Assembly: GCF_002135415.1 (NCBI RefSeq)
Contig: NZ_NEGJ01000003.1
Location: 186,001 to 250,000, forward strand
DNA from: Acinetobacter sp. ANC 3832
GTDB lineage: Bacteria > Pseudomonadota > Gammaproteobacteria > Pseudomonadales > Moraxellaceae
Direction of reading: 5' to 3'
Length of the DNA: 64,000 nt
Below the pieces are notes generated by a model. That model was given only the letters and a program-made list of their open reading frames with translations, was not told the origin of the DNA and searched no databases. Shown piece by piece: positions 56,440-64,000 of this stretch. The position numbers and the translations under genes are program-made. Each line of letters opens with the position of its first letter. Position 1 is the stretch's first letter.

Positions 56440-56874
56440 ATGAATAAGAAGATCCTAACAAGTCTGTGTTTATTACTGCCGCTCACCGCTTGTGTTCATT
56501 ATCAAACGAAAAATGCCGTTGTAAATAGCAAGCAAGTCCCTAAATTCAGTCAAATTTGTATTCAGCAAAATGATCAAGTTGACCCTTCAAAAGAATACTT
56601 AAATATTATCAATAATCGTTTTATTGAAAATGGAATTAAAACTGAAATTTATCAACAGCAAAAACCGAAGCAGTGTAAATATTCTTTAACTTATAATATT
56701 CAGCAAAAATGGGATGTAACGCCTTTTATTTCTCAAGCCGATTTATATTTATTTGATGATGGTTTGCAGGTTCATACAACTCGCTTTAAAGTGAATAGTA
56801 CATTTGAGTTGGACAAATGGTCTGGTGCTAAAAGCAAATTGGAAAAATTAGTGGATGATATTATTCAGAAATAA
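56440..56874 (+). CDS. Sbal_3080 family lipoprotein
   Basis: A 144-residue predicted lipoprotein with the lipobox LTAC (Cys18). The body has the CIQQND, YSLTYNIQQKWDV and WSGAKSKLEKLVDDII features I associate with the Sbal_3080 lipoprotein family, whose function is not known. Two further cysteines (CIQQ and CKYS) may pair in the periplasm. It is probably anchored in the outer membrane. It has its own terminator. Confidence 0.75.
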   Translation: MNKKILTSLCLLLPLTACVHYQTKNAVVNSKQVPKFSQICIQQNDQVDPSKEYLNIINNRFIENGIKTEIYQQQKPKQCKYSLTYNIQQKWDVTPFISQADLYLFDDGLQVHTTRFKVNSTFELDKWSGAKSKLEKLVDDIIQK

Positions 56875-56912
56875 AAAAAGCCAATACGATATTTTTCGTA
56901 TTGGCTTTTTAT
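56873..56912. terminator. terminator after the Sbal_3080-type gene
   Basis: AAAAAAAGCCAATACGA pairs with TCGTATTGGCTTTTT around TATTTT, starting at the stop codon, with T-runs on both strands. Confidence 0.9.
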
Positions 56913-57050
56913 AAAAGCTCTAGATTCGCTCTTTATATTGAATTTTAAATCGCTTCATTCAAGCCATCCAACTCATATAAAATTGATCTATCACTGGATG
57001 AAGTGGCTATATAAAACCACTTCATCCATTCAGTAAAATATCTACCTAAA

Positions 57051-58013
57051 TTAAAAACGACTGTCTTTAAAAAGTGGCGTTGCTGAGTTTAACTTTACAA
57101 CTTCACTAACCAATTTATTTACAACAGCTGGAATAAAAGCATCTGCCATCTGCGCTGCTTGTAGTCCAAGTTTTTCACCAAGCGTTGGTTTACGGCGTGT
57201 TTCGATGACATAAACATCATGTTGAGGCAATAAACTCAAGAGATATTCATCTGATGTTTTAAGCTGATCGACTAAATTTAAATCGATAGCATCTTGCCCA
57301 TACCAATGTTCACCTGTTGCCACTTTTTCTACATTCAGTTGAGGACGATATTTTTCGACAAAATGTTTAAACAACACATGCGTTTGTTGCAACTCTTCTT
57401 CAAACTTGGCTTTGCCTTCTGGTGTATTTTCACCAAACATCGTCACCGTACGTTTAAACTCACCAGCCGTATATAATTCAAAATCAACATTATGTTGCTT
57501 CAATAAACGGTTAAAGTTTGGGACTTGAGCAACCACACCAATTGAACCCAAAATTGCAAATGGTGCTGAAATAATTTCACTCGCAATACATGCCATCATG
57601 TAGCCACCGCTAGCAGCAACCTTATCTACACAAATTGTGAGATGGAATCCTGCATCACGTAGACGTACTAATTGAGCAGCTGCCAAACCATAGCCATGTA
57701 CCATACCACCGGGGCTTTCTAAACGTACAACAACACGGTCACGTCCTGCTTTAGCCGTTGCTAAAATGAGCGTAATTTCTTCACGAATATTTTCGACCGC
57801 AGATGCTTGCACATCACCTTTAAAGTCAAGTATATAAACTTTTTGATTATTCTTTCTACGTATCCGTCCTTCTTTAGCAATTTGCTGTGAAAGTTGTAAA
57901 AGTTCAAATTTTGAAGCCGTCGTTTGTGCGATTCTTTTTCTTTGCTCATTAATACGTGCATTCAAATGACTAACACGAAGTTCAGCAGGTAGTTTGGGTA
58001 AATGAAATAACAT
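57051..58013 (-). CDS. sohB: S49 family peptidase SohB
   Basis: A 320-residue SppA/SohB-type serine peptidase. The catalytic Ser lies in VAASGGYMMAC and the Lys general base is expected in the conserved downstream region after VAQVPNFNRLL; VVRLESPGGMVHGYG is the SppA signature strand. SohB is a membrane-linked protease; here the N-terminus lacks a clear membrane helix, so it may be shorter than the full family form or peripherally attached (E. coli 349). It follows the pst operon on the same strand, separated by a terminator. Confidence 0.88.
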   Translation of the reverse strand: MLFHLPKLPAELRVSHLNARINEQRKRIAQTTASKFELLQLSQQIAKEGRIRRKNNQKVYILDFKGDVQASAVENIREEITLILATAKAGRDRVVVRLESPGGMVHGYGLAAAQLVRLRDAGFHLTICVDKVAASGGYMMACIASEIISAPFAILGSIGVVAQVPNFNRLLKQHNVDFELYTAGEFKRTVTMFGENTPEGKAKFEEELQQTHVLFKHFVEKYRPQLNVEKVATGEHWYGQDAIDLNLVDQLKTSDEYLLSLLPQHDVYVIETRRKPTLGEKLGLQAAQMADAFIPAVVNKLVSEVVKLNSATPLFKDSRF

Positions 58014-58349
58014 AAATTTTTTAATCTCATTGAATAAATACTTCTGATTCTAAGATGCGGTCTACTATGACAAAATTCAATATACATTTTGAAATTAATA
58101 TTTGCATTCAAGTCAATTCAATTTATTGATGCTATTCACCTTAGTTTGAAATCAAAGTCTTTGGTTGAATATTTTCTTCAAGATTAAAAATTTCACTTAT
58201 TTTCACTTTTTAATCAGACAAAAAAAACCGCAAATCAATATTTGCGGTTCATTATTTTACTAGGTATCTTACATAACGATTAAAATCTTCTTCATTTCTC
58301 CATAAAGAAAAACGACAAAACTTTATGCAAGAAAACTACTTTTCTAGAA
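58014..58349. other. intergenic region between sohB and pstB
   Basis: About 335 bp. It holds the pstB terminator at 58221-58252 and the sohB promoter region. No phoU gene is present here, although phoU often follows pstB. Confidence 0.55.
58221..58252 (-). terminator. intrinsic terminator of the pst operon
   Basis: On the minus strand, AACCGCAAAT pairs with ATTTGCGGTT around a four-base loop and is followed by eight T, about 100 bp after the pstB stop. Confidence 0.82.
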
Positions 58350-59264
58350 TTAACCAAAACGACCAGTAATATACGCTTCTGTTAATTGATGATCTGGTTG
58401 AGTAAAGACTTTTTCAGTCGAGTTTACTTCAATTAAATCGCCCAAATGGAAATAAGCTGTACGGTCAGATACACGTGCTGCTTGTTGCATTGAGTGCGTC
58501 ACAATGGCGATGGTATATTGATTGGATAATTCAGAAATTAACTCTTCAACTTTAGCCGTTGCAATAGGATCGAGTGCTGAACAAGGTTCATCCATCAAAA
58601 TCACTTCTGGGCTGACTGCAATCGTACGTGCGATACATAGGCGTTGTTGCTGACCACCTGAAAGCCCTGTTCCCGGTTGGTTTAAGCGATCTTTAACTTC
58701 ATCCCACAGACCTGCTTTACGCAAGCTGTTTTCAACAATTTCTTCCATATCGTACTTATCACGTGCCAAACCATGCAGTTTAGGACCATAAGCAACATTA
58801 TCAAAAATTGATTTTGGAAATGGATTTGGTTTTTGGAAAACCATGCCGACCTGAGCACGAAGTAACACAACATCTAGATTTGGATCATAAATATCTTGAT
58901 TATCGAGTGTGACTTTACCTGTCACTCGGCAACTATCAATTGTGTCATTCATACGGTTTAAAGTCCGTAAGAAAGTGGATTTACCACAACCTGATGGCCC
59001 AATAAATGCAATCACTTCATTTTCATAAACTTGAAGATCAATACCTTTAATTGCTTCTGCATCACCATAATAAACATGCACATCTTCAGCACTAATCTTC
59101 ACAGTATTGGTTTTTTCTTTTTTAGGAGAAGAGCTTGAATCAAACTGTGAAACAAATGATGTGCCCTGACGCTTACGCTCAGTATCTGTAGAAGTAAATT
59201 GTGTGTGATCTTGATTCACTGTTTTATCCTTTTCTAAGGAATTTGTCATTTCAATAGTATTCAT
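58350..59264 (-). CDS. pstB: phosphate ABC transporter ATP-binding protein PstB
   Basis: A 304-residue ABC ATPase. Walker A is GPSGCGKST, the signature LSGGQQQR and Walker [14 protein letters not shown]. It powers high-affinity phosphate import through PstC-PstA. The first 45 residues form a charged extension not present in E. coli PstB (257); an internal start near the [12 protein letters not shown] segment is possible but has no better ribosome site. It follows pstA by 13 bp. It is cytoplasmic, attached to the permease. Confidence 0.97.
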   Translation of the reverse strand: MNTIEMTNSLEKDKTVNQDHTQFTSTDTERKRQGTSFVSQFDSSSSPKKEKTNTVKISAEDVHVYYGDAEAIKGIDLQVYENEVIAFIGPSGCGKSTFLRTLNRMNDTIDSCRVTGKVTLDNQDIYDPNLDVVLLRAQVGMVFQKPNPFPKSIFDNVAYGPKLHGLARDKYDMEEIVENSLRKAGLWDEVKDRLNQPGTGLSGGQQQRLCIARTIAVSPEVILMDEPCSALDPIATAKVEELISELSNQYTIAIVTHSMQQAARVSDRTAYFHLGDLIEVNSTEKVFTQPDHQLTEAYITGRFG

Positions 59265-59277
59265 ATCTTATCCTCAA

Positions 59278-60672
59278 CTACCAACGTACTTCGAATTTTT
59301 TACGTAACCAAATGGCTAAACTATTTAATCCAATCATCATCGCCAAAAGCACGATAATTGCAGCAGCGGTACGACCTTCAAAGAAGTTACGTAGTTCATT
59401 ACCTTGCCATAAGAAAACTTGTACTGGTAAAGCGGTGGATTGATCTAAAGGTGTACTTGGAATATTGGCAACAAAAGCACTCATCCCAATGAGAAGCAAT
59501 GGTGCAGTTTCACCTAGAGCCTGAGCAACACCAATGATGGCACCTGTCAAAATACCCGGTAAAGCCAAAGGCAGTACGTGATGGAAAATGGTCTGTACAC
59601 GTGAAGCACCTAAACCTAAAGCTGCCTGACGAATTGAAGGAGGTACGGCTTTTAGTGAAGCACGTGTCGTAATAATAACCGTTGGCAAAGTCATTAAACT
59701 TAAAACTAGCCCCCCCACTAAAGGTGCTGAAATCGGCATATGCATCCAACCGATAAAGATTGATGCGCCCAATAAACCAAACACAATCGATGGGACAGCA
59801 GCCAAGTTATTAATATTGACTTCAATAACATCTGTGAGCCAATTTTGTTTTGCAAACTCTTCCAAATAAACAGCACTTGCCACGCCAATCGGAATTGAAA
59901 TAAAGATCACGATGATCATCATAAATAATGACCCCATGAATGCCCCTGCCAGTCCAGCTGTCGCAGGTGAACTACGTGAATCGGGATTGGTAAACAATTG
60001 CAAATTAAATGTACGTTCTATTAAACCACTGGCACTTAATTGATCTGTCAGCTTACGAACTTCTGGACTTAACTGTTGCTGTTCATCAGGTAAGGTATGA
60101 TCAATATTTCCAGCAAGCCATACATCAATATTGGCATCTGCAAGAAATTTAATCTCTTCTTTTTGACCAATCAAAGATGGATCTTTAAATACCATATCAC
60201 GCAGACGATAAGCTTCTGAGCTGGTATATAAACTTCCTAAATCATCACGTTTTGAAACCAATGTAGGATCTTTTGCAATCATGGCATTCACAATCAATGA
60301 ATCCCAATCCACCATCCCCATTTTGGTTTGCCAAGCGATATAACGCTCTTGATAATGGGCTGGAGATTCTCCTGCACTTTGTACAGGTTTTGGACCTGCA
60401 TCAATCACTTTAGGATCAAAATAAACAGGAACTTTAATACTGGCTTGCCAAAATGCAGGTAAGCCTTTATATAAAATACTGCCAAATAATAAGGCAACAA
60501 ATGCTAAACCAATGACAACCGCACTAAAACCAAAGATTCGGAATGAGTTTTCTGTACGATGCCGTTTTGCCAAAGTCTTTTGAATTCGCGCTTTGCGTTT
60601 TTCACGCAACTCTGCCGCAGCTTGAGGATCAAATACATTTTGATCCACTGGAGATGTATTTGATGTACTCAT
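59278..60672 (-). CDS. pstA: phosphate ABC transporter permease PstA
   Basis: A 464-residue inner-membrane permease, much longer than E. coli PstA (296). After the first membrane helix (about 48-70) comes a periplasmic insertion of about 160 residues of the DUF3333 type. The BPD transporter core follows, with the EAA-type loop containing ASLKAVPPSIRQAALGLGASR. It forms the channel with PstC. Its ATG overlaps the pstC stop by 4 nt, so translation is coupled. Confidence 0.95.
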   Translation of the reverse strand: MSTSNTSPVDQNVFDPQAAAELREKRKARIQKTLAKRHRTENSFRIFGFSAVVIGLAFVALLFGSILYKGLPAFWQASIKVPVYFDPKVIDAGPKPVQSAGESPAHYQERYIAWQTKMGMVDWDSLIVNAMIAKDPTLVSKRDDLGSLYTSSEAYRLRDMVFKDPSLIGQKEEIKFLADANIDVWLAGNIDHTLPDEQQQLSPEVRKLTDQLSASGLIERTFNLQLFTNPDSRSSPATAGLAGAFMGSLFMMIIVIFISIPIGVASAVYLEEFAKQNWLTDVIEVNINNLAAVPSIVFGLLGASIFIGWMHMPISAPLVGGLVLSLMTLPTVIITTRASLKAVPPSIRQAALGLGASRVQTIFHHVLPLALPGILTGAIIGVAQALGETAPLLLIGMSAFVANIPSTPLDQSTALPVQVFLWQGNELRNFFEGRTAAAIIVLLAMMIGLNSLAIWLRKKFEVRW

Positions 60673-62048
60673 TCGTATTGCTCACGATATTTACGCACAA
60701 TATATAGTGCAACAATGTTCAAGCCCAAAGTAATCACAAACAGTGTTAACCCTAGTGCAAACGCCACCAAAGCTTGAGGGCTCGCAAAATCAGTATCACC
60801 TGTTAATTGGTTTACAATAGTGACTGTTACTGTAGAAACTGCTTCAAGCGGATTCACATGCAATAAAGGGCTATTACCCGCAGCAAGAACCACAATCATG
60901 GTTTCACCAATTGCACGAGATGCGGCCAGTAAAAATGCACCAATCACCCCAGGTAATGCAGCTGGCATCACTACACGGCGAATTGTTTCTGATTTTGTCG
61001 CACCCAAACCAAGTGAACCATCACGAAGTGAACGTGGTACTTGCGTAATAATGTCATCTGAAAGTGAGGATACAAATGGGATAATCATAATCCCCATTAC
61101 AAAACCTGCAGTTAGTGCACTGGTCGCATTAATATTCAAACCAATGGTATCACCAGCCATCTTAAAGAAGGGACCAATGACCATCAGTGCAAATACACCG
61201 TAAACAATCGTTGGAATACCAGCAAGAATTTCAATGGCAGGTTTAGCCCATGACCTTAAACGTGGTGATGCATATTCAGCCAAATAAATCGCAATCATTA
61301 AACCAATTGGAACAGCAACCAACAAGGCAATGATACTGACCATGAGCGTGCCCCAAAGTAATGGTAATAAACCATAACTTCCTTCTGCACTGCCTGAAGT
61401 ACTAAAACCTGGGTTCCATTCTGTACCAAAGAAGAAATCCATTGGGCTAACAAAGTCAAAAAAGCGCATGGCTTCACTGAACATTGACATCACAATGCCG
61501 ATTGTCGTCAAAATCGCAACGCCTGAACAAAGAATCAAAGCGACATTAATTGCTTTTTCAACTTGGTTACGTGCACGATATTGTTGCGCTACATGTTTTT
61601 TAGCCCAGACCAACCCAAGCAATGCGGCACAAATCACCACTGCAAACTTAGCAAAAGAACCAATGGTTTGAAATTTCTTCAATTCAGCTGCAGCTGCAAC
61701 TTCATATGCCTGTGCCTGATCACTGACCCCAAAACCAGATGCAATCGCTTTAATTCGTTCAACTAAAACCTGAATGCCCGCTTGATCTAATGATGAAGCC
61801 ACCGTTGCTGGAACATTACTTAAAATTAAATGCTTTAATATATTCGGTTCTACAAGGTTCCAAACAATCAAAATTAAAAAAGCAGGGATACCACACCACA
61901 ATGCCACTAAGGCACCGTAATAGCCTGGGCGTGAATGTAATATCGCAGAGTTTTTTCCCTTACCTGCCAGGCTTCGGCTTTTACGTAGCCCAATTTGATA
62001 TGCAATGGCCACAAGGGCTAACAACACGCCTATGAGGAGCAGATTCAT
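60669..62048 (-). CDS. pstC: phosphate ABC transporter permease PstC
   Basis: A 459-residue permease (E. coli PstC 319) with an N-terminal extension of two membrane helices and a loop of the PstC_N type. The core has the EAA-like segment VPRSLRDGSLGLGATKSETI. It forms the phosphate channel with PstA. It is preceded by a terminator-like hairpin after pstS, which would lower permease expression relative to the binding protein. Confidence 0.95.
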   Translation of the reverse strand: MNLLLIGVLLALVAIAYQIGLRKSRSLAGKGKNSAILHSRPGYYGALVALWCGIPAFLILIVWNLVEPNILKHLILSNVPATVASSLDQAGIQVLVERIKAIASGFGVSDQAQAYEVAAAAELKKFQTIGSFAKFAVVICAALLGLVWAKKHVAQQYRARNQVEKAINVALILCSGVAILTTIGIVMSMFSEAMRFFDFVSPMDFFFGTEWNPGFSTSGSAEGSYGLLPLLWGTLMVSIIALLVAVPIGLMIAIYLAEYASPRLRSWAKPAIEILAGIPTIVYGVFALMVIGPFFKMAGDTIGLNINATSALTAGFVMGIMIIPFVSSLSDDIITQVPRSLRDGSLGLGATKSETIRRVVMPAALPGVIGAFLLAASRAIGETMIVVLAAGNSPLLHVNPLEAVSTVTVTIVNQLTGDTDFASPQALVAFALGLTLFVITLGLNIVALYIVRKYREQYE

Positions 62049-62099
62049 TTATTCTCCACTGTTCTTTCAATGTTCATTCTTTGAAAAAACTTGACTGAG

Positions 62100-62136
62100 C
62101 AAAAAAAGCCGATGGTAGTCCCCCTACCATCAGCCT
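62100..62136 (-). terminator. hairpin between pstS and pstC (partial terminator)
   Basis: On the minus strand, GCTGATGGTAG pairs with CTACCATCGGC (one mismatch) and runs into seven T, 15 bp after the pstS stop. It probably causes partial termination, giving more PstS than PstC/A/B. Confidence 0.85.
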
Positions 62137-62150
62137 CTCATTTTTGTATC

Positions 62151-63176
62151 TTATTTCACGCCTTTACCCGATTTGAACGCTGCAAGTACTTTCGCGCGTT
62201 CTGCATCAGACATTGAAATAAGACCTGCTTTATCCAGCTTAGAACCTTTACCTGATACTTTTTTACTTAAGAAGTATTCAGTATATTCAGATAAACCTTT
62301 GATTGATTTTAAGTGCTCGCCTTTTACATAGAAGAATAAAGGACGAGATACAGGGTATGTACCGTTAAGAACAGTTTGCTCAGATGGGGCAACATTATTC
62401 ACTGTTGCTACACGTAATTTGTCACGATTTTGATCATAGAAACCTAGACCAAATACACCTACAGCACTTGGAGCCGTTTTTAAGCGAGCCAATGTTTCTG
62501 TGTAGTCACCTGCAATTTCAATCACTTTACCGTCTTTACGGAAGCTAGAACATGCTTTTTTCTGAGCATCTTTATCTAACTTCTTGAAATAATCATAAGA
62601 TTCACAGCCCGCGTCTACCATTTTTTCTTGGAACACTTCACGTGTACCATGATTCGATGCAGGAATTACCAAAGTAATAGGTTCATTTGGTAATGATTTA
62701 TCAATTTGATTCCAACGTGTATATGGGTTTGGAACCAATTTACCATTTGAAGGTAACTCTGCTGCTAAAGCTGCAAATACGTGTTGTGGACGTAATTTAT
62801 AGGCTGCTTTGGTCGAGTTTGATGCAAATACAATACCGTCATAACCAATTTTAATTTCTAAAATTTGATTCACGCCTGCTTTTTTACATGCAGCAATTTC
62901 AGTATCTTTAATTTTACGAGAAGCATTCGCGATGTCGATGGTATTATCACCTACACCTGTACAAAATTGTTTTAAACCTGCAGAACTACCACCAGAACCG
63001 ACAACTGGTGCTTTAAATTGTGGGAAATTATTACCAAATTCTTCTGCAACAATACTTGCATAAGGCAGTACTGTAGAAGAACCCGCGATTTGAATTGTTT
63101 CACGCGCTGCATTTGCAGTCGTTGCTACAGCTGCCCCTGAAACTACCAATGCAAGTGCGATATGATTTAAGCGCAT
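62151..63176 (-). CDS. pstS: phosphate-binding protein PstS
   Basis: A 342-residue periplasmic substrate-binding protein. The signal peptide (MRLNHIALALVVSGAAVATT and ANA) is cleaved near residue 23. The phosphate-site motifs IAGSSTVLPYA and GSGGSSAGLKQF follow. It delivers phosphate to PstCA and belongs to the longer PstS type common in Pseudomonas and Acinetobacter rather than the E. coli type. The start is the ATG at 63176 with GAGAG upstream; a longer frame to 63203 would hide the signal peptide. Four Pho-box-like repeats lie about 95-135 bp upstream. Confidence 0.95.
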   Translation of the reverse strand: MRLNHIALALVVSGAAVATTANAARETIQIAGSSTVLPYASIVAEEFGNNFPQFKAPVVGSGGSSAGLKQFCTGVGDNTIDIANASRKIKDTEIAACKKAGVNQILEIKIGYDGIVFASNSTKAAYKLRPQHVFAALAAELPSNGKLVPNPYTRWNQIDKSLPNEPITLVIPASNHGTREVFQEKMVDAGCESYDYFKKLDKDAQKKACSSFRKDGKVIEIAGDYTETLARLKTAPSAVGVFGLGFYDQNRDKLRVATVNNVAPSEQTVLNGTYPVSRPLFFYVKGEHLKSIKGLSEYTEYFLSKKVSGKGSKLDKAGLISMSDAERAKVLAAFKSGKGVK

Positions 63177-63546
63177 TCTTTTCTCTCTATAATCAGCATT
63201 CAATTTTGAAGTACGCCACTTTTTAGTTCTGTGTAGTACCTTTCGGATATCTGCATTTTGATTTTAAAATATGACAAAGAAGTTACAGCTTTATGACGCT
63301 TTTATGATAATTGATAGTTTGCATTTGATTTAATTAAAATTGCACAAAATTCAATATGTAATCAACTGTAAAATAATATTGCTTAATTCAACAACTCTTA
63401 TTTAATTTGTAAAATTTCATTTTTTTGTCATCGTAAATCACTTTTTAAATGCAAAACCAACGACGTTTCATGTCGCTACTTTTTTAAAAATGGCAAAGAA
63501 ACTGTTAAAATAAACACAAAATAAAACACAACGAAAGATAAAAAAT
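63177..63546. other. divergent intergenic region, pstS / small membrane protein
   Basis: About 370 bp. It contains the Pho-box-like array at 63271-63310 and the pstS leader. The remainder is AT-rich with no gene. Confidence 0.6.
63271..63310 (-). promoter_or_regulatory. PhoB-box-like array upstream of pstS
   Basis: On the minus strand four heptamer-like units occur at an exact 11-bp period: TATCAT, CGTCAT, TGTAAC and TGTCAT (complement starts at 63304, 63293, 63282 and 63271). The 11-bp spacing and TGTCAT core are those of Pho boxes (direct repeats bound by PhoB dimers). An AT-rich -10-like stretch follows. It predicts induction of pst at low phosphate. Confidence 0.75.
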
Positions 63547-63903
63547 ATGATTCTTCAACGTAAAGAATGGCATGAAACTTTTTTAAAAATGGTTGGTGCA
63601 AGCAGTACGATCACCCTACTTATTTGCATGAGTAGCTTTATTATTTATATTTTGATGCAGCAAATTTCACGTTATTTTATCTTACAAAATCTATTGATTA
63701 GTTTCAGTTTTATTTCACTGAGTATTTTAATACTACAATCTTTACGATCGATGTATCACGTTTATCATCTCCCTTTGATGGAGAGCTGTCAGCAGAATTA
63801 TCAAAAAATTATTTTCTTTTGCTGTAGCTTTTCGATGGCTTTAATCATTTTAACGTCATTCACTTTAACCTTTAGCAAAATGCTTCATGATTATTACAGT
63901 TAA
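63547..63903 (+). CDS. small hypothetical membrane protein
   Basis: A 118-residue protein with three predicted membrane helices (about 15-38, 45-65 and 88-108). The sequence has no family I recognise. It is divergent from pstS and could share the PhoB-controlled region, which is inference. The ATG at 63547 has AAAGA-type upstream sequence only. Confidence 0.55.
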   Translation: MILQRKEWHETFLKMVGASSTITLLICMSSFIIYILMQQISRYFILQNLLISFSFISLSILILQSLRSMYHVYHLPLMESCQQNYQKIIFFCCSFSMALIILTSFTLTFSKMLHDYYS

Positions 63904-63975
63904 ATAGTCATACTAAGCTCTACTTAGTTAAAGCGTTGAATAACAAAATTTTGAGATATAAAAAAGAGGTCTATC

Positions 63976-64000
63976 TTGAATCTATTCATAAACCATTCTT
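63976..64000 (+). CDS. possible start of a gene running past the window end
   Basis: A TTG at 63976 is preceded at 6-nt spacing by AAGAGG and stays open to the window end (MNLFINHS). Only eight codons are visible, so this is a guess based on the ribosome site. Confidence 0.25.

Noticed and set aside
60820..61203. 127-codon plus-strand frame inside pstC
   Set aside because: Antisense to the conserved permease core; no ribosome site or known pattern.

Overview
The window is AT-rich gammaproteobacterial chromosome. Gene content and order point to Acinetobacter or a very close relative: a tRNA-Leu/tRNA-Trp cluster, tsaD divergent from rpsU with a GatB/YqeY gene, an isolated gspL-gspM pair beside pyrD-cvpA-purF, a Bap-type Ig-repeat surface protein, tusA-rpoH, thiS-thiG and a complete pst operon. 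No CRISPR array, integrase, transposase or prophage is visible. The genus is inferred from protein recognition and synteny, not from a search.

Region by region. 1-7.4 kb: tRNA-Leu and tRNA-Trp genes, an atypical protein kinase overlapping a patatin phospholipase, a DUF815 ATPase, a phytase-like esterase, tsaD, rpsU and yqeY. 7.5-13.7 kb: two related small secreted proteins, a BepA-type periplasmic protease, a 2-hydroxyacid dehydrogenase overlapping a possible HolD-like protein, and a membrane M48-like protein whose zinc motif is broken. 13.8-21.1 kb, all minus strand: pyrD-cvpA-purF, gspL-gspM, gpsA-sixA and a nitroreductase. 21.2-27.6 kb: a lipoprotein, rhlB, two convergent cold-shock genes, tusA-rpoH, a DUF423 gene and thiS-thiG. 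27.7-33.8 kb: a ygiN/mdaB-type quinone pair, a secreted protein, a GST, a SulP transporter, a half-size EamA protein and a decayed PadR-GST remnant. 33.9-48.7 kb: a 1728-residue SF1 helicase with a terminal nuclease-like domain, a 922-residue Bap-like protein, a GFA protein, an acyltransferase, a FabH-like synthase and hrpA. 49-56.9 kb: ahpC and ahpF on either side of an SDR, a KTSC protein, a methyltransferase, a DUF1653 protein and two Roadblock/LC7 proteins, then two lipoproteins. 57-64 kb: sohB, pstSCAB and a small membrane protein.

Functional links. The pst genes form a phosphate-uptake operon preceded by four direct heptamers at an exact 11-bp period, the spacing of PhoB boxes. AhpC and AhpF form the peroxide-reduction pair although they are about 4 kb apart here. 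purF, cvpA and pyrD join purine and pyrimidine synthesis. rpoH and the csp genes cover heat and cold response. The least explained items are the large helicase (a possible defence gene), the LC7 pair without a visible GTPase, the M48-like pseudoprotease, the atypical kinase, the unusual tail of the Bap-like protein and the PadR-GST deletion remnant.
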